Source: Rubrivivax sp.
Lineage (GTDB): Bacteria; Pseudomonadota; Gammaproteobacteria; Burkholderiales; Burkholderiaceae_C
DNA length: 64,000 nucleotides
Assembly (NCBI GenBank): GCA_020720385.1
Contig: DYOR01000003.1
Coordinates: 1,957 to 65,956 of the forward strand
Direction of reading: 5' to 3'
The notes beneath the pieces are model-generated. The model was not told where the DNA came from, made no database searches, and saw only the letters and a program-made list of their open reading frames with translations. Below are positions 1-7,062 of the stretch, piece after piece (positions within the stretch are counted from its first letter, which is position 1; every line of letters starts with the position of its first letter). The position numbers and the translations under genes were made by a program.

Positions 1-46
1 GCGCCATGGGCGCCTCCTGATCAGCGCCATGCGCGCCTCCCGGTCA
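1..46. repeat. 23-bp tandem duplication carrying a ribosome-binding site and ATG
   Basis: Positions 1-23 and 24-46 are the same 23-bp unit with 20 of 23 positions identical. Read on the minus strand, each unit holds a GGAGG- or GGGAGG-type Shine-Dalgarno sequence followed by an ATG (starts at 30 and at 7). The first unit also contains the stop codon of the dioxygenase gene. A gene continuing beyond the window edge therefore probably starts at 30 or 7, coupled to the gene before it. Confidence 0.6.
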
Positions 47-976
47 GCGCCACGATGCCGGCGCCGCCAGCGCGACGCGGTCCAGGAAGCGGGCACGGTA
101 GAGCAGGCGCGGCTGCGCGGGGTCGTCTTCGAAGGCGCTGCGGTCGTGCAGCACGTTGTGGCCCACCAGCCCCATGCCGGCCTGCAGCTGCGCGTGCAGC
201 AGGCCGGGCACGGCCCCGCCGAGCACGCACTCGAGGCAGGCCACGGCCGCGCGCGTGGCGGCGTCGGCCTTCCACTCGATGCTGCGCGTGCGCGCGGTGT
301 AGCGCATGTGCAACTGGCCGTCGTGCGGGTCCACCGAGAACACCGGGCCGGACTGCGCCGCGCGCGCCACGCCGTCGTCGTCGGCGCGTGCCGGGATGGT
401 CATGGCGTCGGGCTGCATGAGCGCGTGCACGTGCTCGGGCGAGGCTTCGCGCAGCGCGATGTAGGCGAGCTCGTGGTCGAGCAGGCCGTTGACGCCGCCG
501 CCCCGCGCCGGCCGCACGCAGTGCAGCACCATGCCGCGGATGCGGCGCTCGGCCGGGTGGTAGTAGCCGTCGGTGTGCCAGCGGATCGGGCGGTCGGTGT
601 AGGGGATGAAGCCGCCGCGGCCGTCGCTGGCCGCGCTGACGCGGATCTGCGAGATGCCGTCGTCGTCGGCCAGCCAGTTGGCGTCGAGCCGCCTCAAGCC
701 GAGCTGGGCGCCCAGGGCGCGCGGCAGTTCCTTGTCCTCGGCGACCACGGCCGAGCGGTAGAGCGCCGTGTTGCACTGCGCGATGCGCTGCAGCAGCGCA
801 TCGCGTTCGGCGTGGCTCAGCGCTCGCGGGTCGGCCACGTCGACCACCAGCGCCTCGGCACTCGCCGGCGCGTGGGCCAGCTTCCAGTCGCGCCAGCGGC
901 GGTAGGTGGCGGCGTCGTCCAGGTCGAAGGGGCTGGCCAGGCGCTGCGGCGCGCGGGGGATGAAGGCGGCACCCAT
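44..976 (-). CDS. TauD/TfdA-like Fe(II)/2-oxoglutarate dioxygenase
   Basis: A 310-aa protein resembling the TauD/TfdA family. The facial-triad pattern is visible: WHTDGYYHP in the middle gives the HxD pair, VGHNVLHDRSAF near the C-terminus supplies the distal His, and the following LLYRARF could supply the 2-oxoglutarate-binding Arg. Family members hydroxylate taurine, sulfonates or alkyl sulfates and release sulfite or sulfate, but others act on unrelated substrates, so the substrate here is unknown. It is the last complete gene of a minus-strand unit divergent from dsrA and starts 4 bp after the preceding stop. Placement beside a sulfite-oxidising locus makes an organosulfur substrate attractive but unproven. 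The start is ATG at 976. Confidence 0.75.
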   Translation of the reverse strand: MGAAFIPRAPQRLASPFDLDDAATYRRWRDWKLAHAPASAEALVVDVADPRALSHAERDALLQRIAQCNTALYRSAVVAEDKELPRALGAQLGLRRLDANWLADDDGISQIRVSAASDGRGGFIPYTDRPIRWHTDGYYHPAERRIRGMVLHCVRPARGGGVNGLLDHELAYIALREASPEHVHALMQPDAMTIPARADDDGVARAAQSGPVFSVDPHDGQLHMRYTARTRSIEWKADAATRAAVACLECVLGGAVPGLLHAQLQAGMGLVGHNVLHDRSAFEDDPAQPRLLYRARFLDRVALAAPASWR

Positions 977-980
977 GGCG

Positions 981-1634
981 CTACTCGCCGCTCAGGCGCG
1001 AGCGCCGGGCGGTCCGCGGCGCGGGGTCGAAGAGGTCGCGCATGGAGCGCTGCACGACGGAGACGGCCTCGGGGGCCTCGGCGGCCATGACCTGCTCGAT
1101 GACCCACAGGCGGTCCTTCGCGGGCAGGGTCGGTTCGAGCCGATGGCCGAGGTAGCGCACGAAGGCGAAGTCGGGCTGGAATCCGGCCGCCGGGTCCGCC
1201 GGGCGCGGATCGGCGCCGAACTCGGCATAGTGCTGCGTGAGCTCGTTGACCAGGTCGACGAAGGTGTCGGTGTACGAGGGCGCGCCCGCGGCCACCGGGC
1301 CGAGCAGGTCGATCTCGTTTTCCTCCAGCGTGCGCGCCAGGTGGCGCACCAGCGCCACGGTGAACTCGCTGCGCGCATCGGTCTCCAGCCGCGCATGGGC
1401 GATGCGGTCGGTGACGGCGACGAGGAACACCAGCACCTCGCGCAGGAAGGCAAAGTAGGGCGGGCCGGCATCGATGTCGAACTGCGCGCCGCGCATGCGC
1501 TTGAGCATGTTCTGCGCCACGCGGAACACGATGAAGGCCATGGCGCTGGCTTGATCGGCCGCACTGCGGCCGGCCCCTGGCTTGAACCAGTGGCTCTTGA
1601 TGCGCATCGCCGGCGTGTGCGGCGTGGTGCTCAC
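981..1634 (-). CDS. conserved-looking hypothetical protein of the dsr divergon
   Basis: A 217-aa soluble protein rich in Ala, Leu and Arg. No signal peptide, membrane segment or cysteine cluster is seen. It appears mostly helical (MAFIVFRVAQNMLKRMRGAQ, then FLREVLVFLVAVTDRIAHAR). I do not recognise a family. The start shown is GTG at 1634. ATG at 1607 (MRIKSHWFK) is an equally good alternative and would give 208 aa. It lies between the DsrC-like gene and the dioxygenase gene with 21- and 4-bp spacers, so it is almost certainly co-transcribed with them. Confidence 0.7.
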   Translation of the reverse strand: MSTTPHTPAMRIKSHWFKPGAGRSAADQASAMAFIVFRVAQNMLKRMRGAQFDIDAGPPYFAFLREVLVFLVAVTDRIAHARLETDARSEFTVALVRHLARTLEENEIDLLGPVAAGAPSYTDTFVDLVNELTQHYAEFGADPRPADPAAGFQPDFAFVRYLGHRLEPTLPAKDRLWVIEQVMAAEAPEAVSVVQRSMRDLFDPAPRTARRSRLSGE

Positions 1635-1655
1635 GACAGGGTGCTCGGCGAGGGC

Positions 1656-1985
1656 TCAGTAACCGCCCTTGCCCAGGGGCTGCGGCAGGCCGGCGACCTT
1701 GCAGCCCTGCTTGGCCGGGCCGACGGGGAAGAGGTCGTAGAGCGACTTGCTGTCGCAGCCGGGCAGGATCTCGGCCAGGCCCTTGAGCATGTTGCGGAAG
1801 TTCGGCGTGTGGCCGTGCTCGCGGTACTCGTCGCGCAGGAAGTTCACGACCTTCCAATGGTCGTCGGTGAGGGTGATGCTCTCGGCTGCGGCGATGGCCT
1901 GCACGACCTCGTCGCTGTAGTCGGCCTCGAGCAGGAAGCCCTGGTCGTCGGTTTCGAGTTCCTGGCCGTTGACGGTGTAGCCCAT
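1656..1985 (-). CDS. DsrC/TusE-family protein lacking the C-terminal cysteine
   Basis: A 109-aa member of the DsrC/TusE/DsvC family. It shares the fold-defining stretches DDHWKVVNFLRDEY (41-54) and LFPVGPAKQGCKVAGLPQP. Canonical DsrC carries two C-terminal cysteines, CysB and the penultimate CysA, which bind the trisulfide. Here CysB is kept (Cys95) but the tail ends GKGGY, so CysA is absent; one more Cys is at 77. TusE keeps CysA and RspA-type regulators lack the pair, so a CysB-only form is unusual. The start is ATG 1985 because homology begins at MGYTVNG and upstream in-frame sequence is low complexity. A full DsrC is encoded at 6586-6918, so this copy probably has a regulatory or alternative carrier role. 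Confidence 0.88.
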   Translation of the reverse strand: MGYTVNGQELETDDQGFLLEADYSDEVVQAIAAAESITLTDDHWKVVNFLRDEYREHGHTPNFRNMLKGLAEILPGCDSKSLYDLFPVGPAKQGCKVAGLPQPLGKGGY

Positions 1986-2037
1986 CTTCAAGATCTCCGT
2001 GGTGGGGGTGGGGATTCGGGTGCCGTGCCTGGCCGCT

Positions 2038-2637
2038 TCAGAAGGGCGTGCCCACGGCGGCGGCGGACTTGTGGCCGACGAACAGGCCGCAGCCCAGGCG
2101 GCGATGGCGGCCCAGGCCGGCTTCGAGCACGCGCAGCGCGCCGGCATGCGACAGGCCATCGAGCATCAGGCTGAAGCCCTGCAGCGCGCCGTCCTCGAGC
2201 ACCTGGTGGCGGCCGCAGATGCTGCGGCAGGGCACGCCCAGCGCCGTCATGGCCTCCTGCGCGCTGCTCAGGAAGGCGGCCTCGTCGGCGTCGTCGGCGG
2301 CGACGAGGTGCGCGTACAGCGTACCGTAGGGCTGCAATTCGCGCGCCTGCGCCGCGCCCAGGGGCAGGCGGTGCGCGCCCAGCTCCAGCGTGCGGCCCGC
2401 CAGGGCGCCGGCCTGCGCGGCGTGCGTGCGCGGCACGCGCAGCGTCAGGCGCGTGCGGCGCGAGAGCAGGACGAAGGGGCCGCCGCCGGCCGAGACCTTG
2501 AGCTGGTGCACGCCAGCCCCGGGGGACTGCGCCAGCCAGGGCAGGGCGTGTTCCAGGGCCTCGGCGAGCAACTGGCGGTGCTGGCGCGGCAGGACGTCGC
2601 GCGCGCCGGCTTCGACGGCAAACGACAGGTCGATCAT
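2038..2637 (-). CDS. Cas6/Cmx6-like RAMP protein outside a CRISPR locus
   Basis: A 199-aa protein resembling the type I-MYXAN Cas6/Cmx6 family. Features seen are an LPWL...GVHQLKV segment (32-48), an RTRLTLRVPR strand (61-70), LAGRTLELG (79-87), TLYAHLV (106-112) and a C-terminal glycine-rich loop GLGRHRRLGCGLF (174-186), the RAMP signature. Cas6 proteins cut precursor crRNA hairpins; candidate catalytic histidines here are His20 and His44. No repeat array or other cas gene occurs in the window, so an RNA-binding or RNA-processing role elsewhere is inferred. It lies between the 71-aa gene and the DsrC-like gene on the strand opposite dsrA. The start is ATG 2637; GTG 2658 is possible. The family call is from memory of its pattern, not a search. 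Confidence 0.72.
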   Translation of the reverse strand: MIDLSFAVEAGARDVLPRQHRQLLAEALEHALPWLAQSPGAGVHQLKVSAGGGPFVLLSRRTRLTLRVPRTHAAQAGALAGRTLELGAHRLPLGAAQARELQPYGTLYAHLVAADDADEAAFLSSAQEAMTALGVPCRSICGRHQVLEDGALQGFSLMLDGLSHAGALRVLEAGLGRHRRLGCGLFVGHKSAAAVGTPF

Positions 2638-2663
2638 CGACGACGGCGAGGGCTCCACGTCGC

Positions 2664-2879
2664 TCACCCCCGGGGCTGCCTTCGCGCCCACAGCAGCAGG
2701 GCCTCGCCCCATTGCTCCGCGGTCTGCGGATCGATGTCGAAGATGGTGAAGCGCGAACCCTCGCGGATGCGCGTGCGCAGCAGGCTCATGCCCTCGCCTT
2801 CGAAGTCGATCTGCTGCAGTTCGATCTCCTGTTTGCCCAGGGGCGCGCGCAGCTTGGCCAGCGGTGTCAGGAGGGTCAT
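2664..2879 (-). CDS. small hypothetical protein, first gene of the dsr divergon
   Basis: A 71-aa, Leu/Glu/Arg-rich soluble protein (MTLLTPLAKL..., ending LLLWARRQPRG) with no cysteine, signal peptide or membrane span. I do not recognise its family. The open frame extends upstream, but that part overlaps the dsrA promoter region and reads as random sequence, so ATG 2879 is chosen. It is the leading gene of the minus-strand unit and overlaps no neighbour. Its stop at 2664 is 26 bp before the Cas6-like ATG, and close enough to GTG 2658 for coupling. Confidence 0.65.
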   Translation of the reverse strand: MTLLTPLAKLRAPLGKQEIELQQIDFEGEGMSLLRTRIREGSRFTIFDIDPQTAEQWGEALLLWARRQPRG

Positions 2880-3109
2880 CGGGGGGCGTTCTTGCAAAGC
2901 GGCATTGAGCACGCCGCGCCGCGGTGGCGTCCATACCCGGTACGGGTGGCCGCCGGATAACCCTTTCGGGTAATGGCGCCGCCCCCTCAACGGTCTATCT
3001 TCGCCTACCCAACGAGAGGGATAGCCGACCTGTCCCGCCGCAGCGACGATTCGCCCCAATTCAGCCCGTGGCCAGCGGTGGCAGCGGGCCCGAACCAGGA
3101 GACGCAGAC
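2880..3109. promoter_or_regulatory. divergent promoter region between the small-protein unit and dsrA
   Basis: This 230-bp region separates the minus-strand unit (start 2879) from dsrA (start 3110). It contains two adjacent CCC/GGG palindromes: 2933-2949 (ATACCC, 5-bp spacer, GGGTGG) and 2957-2974 (ATAACCC-TTTC-GGGTAAT). Both resemble the perfect 16-bp palindrome at 43200 and could be operators. A clear ribosome-binding site (AGGAG, about 3096-3100) precedes dsrA. I cannot assign -35/-10 boxes with confidence. Confidence 0.5.
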
Positions 3110-4405
3110 ATGGCCAAGAAGCCGCATGAGACCCCCATGCTCGACCAGCTCGAGTCCGGGCCCTGGCCCAGTTTCGTCACCGGCCTGAAGCGCCTGGCGA
3201 AGGACAAGGACTACATGGTCGACCTCATGGGTCAGCTGGAAACGTCCTACCGCACGAAGAAGGGCTACTGGAAGGGCGGCACGGTCGGCGTGTTCGGCTA
3301 CGGTGGCGGCGTCATCCCTCGCTTCACCGAGCTCAAGGACGAGCAGGGTGCGCCCCTGTTCCCCGACGCGGCCGAGTTCCACACCCTGCGCATTCAGCCG
3401 CCCGCGGGCATGCACTACACCACCGACGTGCTGCGCAAGATGGCCGACATCTGGGAGCGCCACGGCTCGGGTCTGATCGCCTTCCACGGCCAGTCCGGGG
3501 ACATCATGTTCCAGGGCGCCAAGACCGACAAGGTGCAGGACGCCTTCGACGAGCTCAACGAACTCGGCTTCGACCTCGGCGGCGCCGGCCCAGCGGTGCG
3601 CACTTCGATGAGCTGCGTGGGCGCGGCGCGCTGCGAGCAGAGCTGCTACGACGAGGCGCGTGCGCACCGCCAGGTGCTCAACACTTTCCTCGACGACATC
3701 CACCGCCCGGCGCTGCCCTACAAGTTCAAGTTCAAGTTCAGCGGCTGCGCCAACGACTGCATGAACTCGATCCAGCGCTCCGACATGGCCGTCATCGGCA
3801 CCTGGCGCGACAACATGCGCACCGACGAGACCCTGGCGCGCAAGTGGTTCGCCAAGCACGGCATGAACGAGCTGGTCAACGACGTCATCACTCGTTGCCC
3901 GACCAAGACCATCATGCTCAAGGAGATCAAGGACGTCGCCACCGGCGACAGGATCTCCAGCGTCAAGGTCAGCGACACCCACGCGCTGGAGATCGACAAC
4001 AGCAACTGCGTGCGCTGCATGCACTGCATCAACGTCATGACCGGCGCGCTGGCGCACGGTACCGACACCGGCGCCACCATCCTCATCGGCGGCAAGCGCA
4101 CGCTGAAGATCGGCGACCTGATGGGCACGGTGGTCGTGCCCTTCCAGCCGCTGAAGACCGAAGAGGACTACGAGGCACTGGTCGAACTCGGCCAGAAGGT
4201 GATCGACTTCTTCGCCGAGAACGCCCTGGAGCACGAGCGCACCGGCGAGATGATCGAACGCATCGGGCTGGTCAACTTCCTCGAGGGCATCGGCGTGGAC
4301 ATCGACGCCAACATGGTCGCCACGCCGCGCACCAACCCCTACGTGAACACCGCCGGCTGGGACGACGAAGTCGCCCGCATCCAGGCCAAGAAGGCCGCGG
4401 CCTGA
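3110..4405 (+). CDS. dsrA: reverse dissimilatory sulfite reductase, alpha subunit
   Basis: A 431-aa DsrA, close to the usual length. With DsrB it forms the cytoplasmic siroheme enzyme that, in sulfur oxidisers, oxidises DsrC-bound sulfur towards sulfite. The siroheme-[4Fe-4S] ligand pattern is visible: Cys169-x5-Cys175, then Cys213-x3-Cys217 (SGCANDC). An inserted ferredoxin domain starts at Cys300 (CVRCMHC). The start is ATG 3110, where an AGGAG site sits about 10 bp upstream; upstream in-frame codons back to 2924 lie in the promoter region. It is the first gene of the long dsr operon. The cluster content (dsrEFH, dsrL, soe, sox) indicates the oxidative type rather than a sulfate reducer. 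Confidence 0.97.
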   Translation: MAKKPHETPMLDQLESGPWPSFVTGLKRLAKDKDYMVDLMGQLETSYRTKKGYWKGGTVGVFGYGGGVIPRFTELKDEQGAPLFPDAAEFHTLRIQPPAGMHYTTDVLRKMADIWERHGSGLIAFHGQSGDIMFQGAKTDKVQDAFDELNELGFDLGGAGPAVRTSMSCVGAARCEQSCYDEARAHRQVLNTFLDDIHRPALPYKFKFKFSGCANDCMNSIQRSDMAVIGTWRDNMRTDETLARKWFAKHGMNELVNDVITRCPTKTIMLKEIKDVATGDRISSVKVSDTHALEIDNSNCVRCMHCINVMTGALAHGTDTGATILIGGKRTLKIGDLMGTVVVPFQPLKTEEDYEALVELGQKVIDFFAENALEHERTGEMIERIGLVNFLEGIGVDIDANMVATPRTNPYVNTAGWDDEVARIQAKKAAA

Positions 4406-4420
4406 TCAGGAGCAGACAAG

Positions 4421-5488
4421 ATGGCCATGCGTACCCCCATCGAAAGCGGCGTGCCGGACAACAAGCCCTACCTGCACCCCACACTGCTGAAGAACTACGG
4501 CAACTGGAAGTACCACGACCGGCCCCGGCCGGGCGTGCTGCACCACGTCTCGCACAGCGGCGACGAGGTGTGGAGCGTGCGCGCCGGCACGCAGCGGCAG
4601 ATGGACGTCTACACCATCCGCAAGCTCTGCGACATCGCCGACACCTATGCCGAAGGGCATGTGCGCTTCACCATCCGCTCGAACATCGAGTTCATGGTGA
4701 GCGATCCGAACAAGGTCGCGCCGCTGATCTCGGCGCTTACCGAGAGCGGCTTCCCCGTGGGCGGCACGGGCAACTCGGTGTCGATGATCGCGCACACCCA
4801 GGGCTGGCTGCACTGCGACATCCCCGGCACCGACGCCTCGGGCGCGGTGAAGGCGCTGATGGACGACCTGCACGCCGAGTTCATCCGCGAGGACATGCCC
4901 AACCGCGTGCACCTGTCCACCTCCTGCTGCGAGATCAACTGCGGCGGCCAGGCCGACATCGCCATCATCGTGCAGCACACCAAGCCGCCGAAGATCAACC
5001 ACGACCTGGTGGCCAACGTCTGCGAACGGCCCGCGGTGGTGGCGCGCTGCCCGGTGGCGGCCATCCGCCCGGCGCTGGTCAACGGCAAGCCTTCGCTCGA
5101 AGTGGATGAGAAGAAGTGCATCTGCTGCGGCGCCTGCTATCCCCCGTGCCCGCCGATGCAGATCAACGACCCGGAGCACAGCAAGCTGGCGATCTGGGTG
5201 GGTGGGAAGAACTCCAACGCCCGCGGCAAGCCCACCTTCATGAAGATGGTGGCCTCGGGCCTGCCCAACAACCCGCCGCGCTGGCCCGAGGTCTCGGCGA
5301 TGGTGAAGAAGATCCTCTACACCTACAAGGAAGATGCGCGCTCCTGGGAGCGGCTGTCCGACTGGGTGGAGCGCATCGGCTGGCCGCGCTTCTTCGAGAA
5401 GTGCGACCTGCCCTTCACCAAGTACCTCATCGACGACTGGCGTGGCTCGCGGGCCAACCTCAACGCCTCGACCCACATCCGCTTCTGA
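4421..5488 (+). CDS. dsrB: reverse dissimilatory sulfite reductase, beta subunit
   Basis: A 355-aa DsrB. The cluster-binding signature is at Cys169-Cys170-Cys174 (STSCCEINCGG), and a ferredoxin domain follows (CICCGACYPPCPP). DsrB carries the catalytically active siroheme in the alpha2beta2 enzyme and contacts the DsrC C-terminal arm. The ATG lies 16 bp after the dsrA stop with a CAGGAG site, so the two are translated as a pair. Length and motifs are standard; nothing appears degenerate. Confidence 0.97.
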   Translation: MAMRTPIESGVPDNKPYLHPTLLKNYGNWKYHDRPRPGVLHHVSHSGDEVWSVRAGTQRQMDVYTIRKLCDIADTYAEGHVRFTIRSNIEFMVSDPNKVAPLISALTESGFPVGGTGNSVSMIAHTQGWLHCDIPGTDASGAVKALMDDLHAEFIREDMPNRVHLSTSCCEINCGGQADIAIIVQHTKPPKINHDLVANVCERPAVVARCPVAAIRPALVNGKPSLEVDEKKCICCGACYPPCPPMQINDPEHSKLAIWVGGKNSNARGKPTFMKMVASGLPNNPPRWPEVSAMVKKILYTYKEDARSWERLSDWVERIGWPRFFEKCDLPFTKYLIDDWRGSRANLNASTHIRF

Positions 5489-5504
5489 TCGCGAACGTCC
5501 CGAC

Positions 5505-5864
5505 ATGAAATTCGGCTTGCTCGTCAGCGAAGGGCCCTACACCCACCAGGCCAGCGACACGGCGTACAACTTCGCCGTCGCCGCGATCGCCAAGGGGCAC
5601 GAGGTGCAGCGCGTCTTCTTCTATCACGACGGTGTCTACAACGCGACCCGGCTCACCGAGCCGCCGCAGGACGACCGCCACGTGGTCAACCGCTGGTCGG
5701 CGCTGAAGGCCGAGCACGACGTCGACCTGGTGGTGTGCGTGGCCGCTGCGCTGCGCCGGGGCATCAAGGACGAGGTGCTGGCCCCGGGATTTCGCATCTC
5801 GGGCCTGGGCCAGCTGGTGGACAGCGGCATCAAGGCCGACCGCTTCGTGACCTTTGGGGATTGA
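5505..5864 (+). CDS. dsrE: sulfur relay protein DsrE
   Basis: A 119-aa DsrE/TusD family protein. DsrE is the subunit of the cytoplasmic DsrEFH (alpha2beta2gamma2) complex that carries the reactive cysteine and hands persulfide sulfur to DsrC. That cysteine is visible in VVCVAAALRRG (residue about 78). The start is ATG 5505, where homology begins with MKFGLLVSEGPY; an open reading phase upstream overlaps dsrB and is not needed. It lies 16 bp after dsrB and is followed closely by dsrF. Confidence 0.95.
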   Translation: MKFGLLVSEGPYTHQASDTAYNFAVAAIAKGHEVQRVFFYHDGVYNATRLTEPPQDDRHVVNRWSALKAEHDVDLVVCVAAALRRGIKDEVLAPGFRISGLGQLVDSGIKADRFVTFGD

Positions 5865-5868
5865 TGCC

Positions 5869-6234
5869 ATGGCCGCCGTGAAGAAGTTCATGTTCGTCAA
5901 CCGCAAGGCTCCCTACGGCACGATCTATGCGCTGGAAAGCCTGGAGGTGGTGCTCATCGCGGCCACCTTCGACCAGGACGTGAGCCTGGTCTTCGTCGAC
6001 GATGGCGTCTACGAGCTCGTCAAGGGCCAGGAGACCAAGGGCATAGGCATCAAGAACCACTCCAAGACCTACCGCGCACTGGACGGCTACGACGTCGAGA
6101 AGCTGTATGTCGAACGCGAGTCGATGGATGCCCGTGGCCTCACCGAGGACGACCTGATCGTCGACGTCGAGGTGCTCGCAAGCAGCGAGATGGCCGACCT
6201 GATGGCCGCACAGGACGTGGTCCTTTCCTTCTGA
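5869..6234 (+). CDS. dsrF: sulfur relay protein DsrF
   Basis: A 121-aa DsrF/TusC family protein (VKKFMFVNRKAPYGTIYALE at the N-terminus, DLMAAQDVVLSF at the end). It has no cysteine, as expected for the structural subunit of DsrEFH. The start is ATG 5869, only 4 bp after the dsrE stop; a TTG at 5854 inside dsrE is less likely. Translational coupling with dsrE and dsrH is probable. Confidence 0.94.
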   Translation: MAAVKKFMFVNRKAPYGTIYALESLEVVLIAATFDQDVSLVFVDDGVYELVKGQETKGIGIKNHSKTYRALDGYDVEKLYVERESMDARGLTEDDLIVDVEVLASSEMADLMAAQDVVLSF

Positions 6235-6246
6235 GGCGAACCGGAC

Positions 6247-6546
6247 ATGCTGCACATCGTCAACAAATCGCACATGCAGACCAATTCGCTGCAGACCTGC
6301 CTGCGCCTGGCCAAGCCCGGCAGCGCGCTGCTGCTCATCGAGGACGCCGTCTTCGCCGCCACCACGGCCGGTGCGGCCTCGTGCAGCATGGCCGAGTGCA
6401 TGCAGCAGCTCGAGGTCTATGCCCTGCAGCCCGATGTCGAGGCGCGCGGCATGGCCGGCAAGCTGGTCCAGGGCGTGACCACGGTGGACTACGCCGGTTT
6501 CGTCGACCTCGTCGCCGAACACCCCAACAACCAGAGCTGGCTGTAA
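6247..6546 (+). CDS. dsrH: sulfur relay protein DsrH
   Basis: A 99-aa DsrH/TusB family protein. Cys18 in LQTCLRLAKPG corresponds to the conserved DsrH cysteine; two extra cysteines occur in SCSMAEC (46, 51). It completes the DsrEFH hexamer that delivers sulfur to DsrC. It starts 12 bp after dsrF and ends with the usual NQSWL tail of the family. Confidence 0.94.
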   Translation: MLHIVNKSHMQTNSLQTCLRLAKPGSALLLIEDAVFAATTAGAASCSMAECMQQLEVYALQPDVEARGMAGKLVQGVTTVDYAGFVDLVAEHPNNQSWL

Positions 6547-6585
6547 GGCCGGCAACTCGCATCAATTCCCGAAGGAGACAAGAGC

Positions 6586-6918
6586 ATGGGTATCGAAGTC
6601 AACGGCACCACCTACGAGACCGACGAAGAGGGCTATCTGCTCAACCTGGCCGAGTGGAACGAGGACATCGGCAAGATCCTGGCGCAGGGCGAGAACGTCG
6701 AGATGACGCCGAGCCACTGGGAGGTCGTGAACTTCCTGCGCGACTACTACAACGAGTACCAGATCGCCCCGGCGGTGCGTGTCCTCACCAAGGCCATCGG
6801 CAAGCAGCTCGGGCCGGAGAAGGGCAACAGCAAGTACCTCTACGAGCTGTTCCCCTACGGGCCGGCCAAGCAGGCGTGCAAGATCGCCGGACTCCCCAAG
6901 CCCACCGGCTGCGTGTAA
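6586..6918 (+). CDS. dsrC: DsrC sulfur carrier, canonical two-cysteine form
   Basis: A 110-aa DsrC with both functional cysteines, Cys98 (KQACKIAGLPKP) and penultimate Cys109 (TGCV). In oxidisers DsrEFH loads it with a persulfide, DsrAB oxidises the sulfur, and DsrMKJOP is thought to reoxidise or process it in the membrane. A strong GAAGGAGAC ribosome-binding site (around 6570-6578) precedes ATG 6586. A 144-bp foldable spacer follows, the longest gap in the dsrA-dsrL run, suggesting a separate transcript end or processing point that would allow high DsrC levels. Confidence 0.97.
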   Translation: MGIEVNGTTYETDEEGYLLNLAEWNEDIGKILAQGENVEMTPSHWEVVNFLRDYYNEYQIAPAVRVLTKAIGKQLGPEKGNSKYLYELFPYGPAKQACKIAGLPKPTGCV

Positions 6919-7039
6919 ACGCATCGGTCTTCCTGCTGCGCAGGCCGATCTTGCGCCTGTGATGCTCGCCGTACGGGTGTACGGCTGCGCTTCTCGCCGC
7001 AACCTCGACCTGCTCGCGACGGAACCCCGACGCGTTTAC
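6915..7039 (+). ncRNA. predicted structured spacer between dsrC and dsrM
   Basis: The spacer is closed by a 13-bp stem with one mismatch: GTAAACGCATCGG at 6915-6927 pairs with CCGACGCGTTTAC at 7027-7039. Inside, TTCC (6930-6933) can pair with GGAA (7021-7024), and two inner hairpins are visible: CAGGC/GCCTG at 6941-6959 and a perfect GCCGTAC/GTACGGC with a four-base loop around 6968-6985. The 5' arm overlaps the dsrC stop codon. No U-tract follows, so it does not look like a simple Rho-independent terminator. A processing, mRNA-stabilising or attenuation element is inferred by hand folding only. Confidence 0.4.
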
Positions 7040-7062
7040 GGCATGCACCACCAGGACGGGCC

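Noticed and set aside
2038-2637. A CRISPR locus suspected because of the Cas6-like gene
   Set aside because: No direct-repeat/spacer array and no other cas gene are visible in the window.
6592-6600. GGGTAT at the dsrC start as an operator
   Set aside because: There is no matching left arm; it is simply the Met-Gly-Ile coding sequence.
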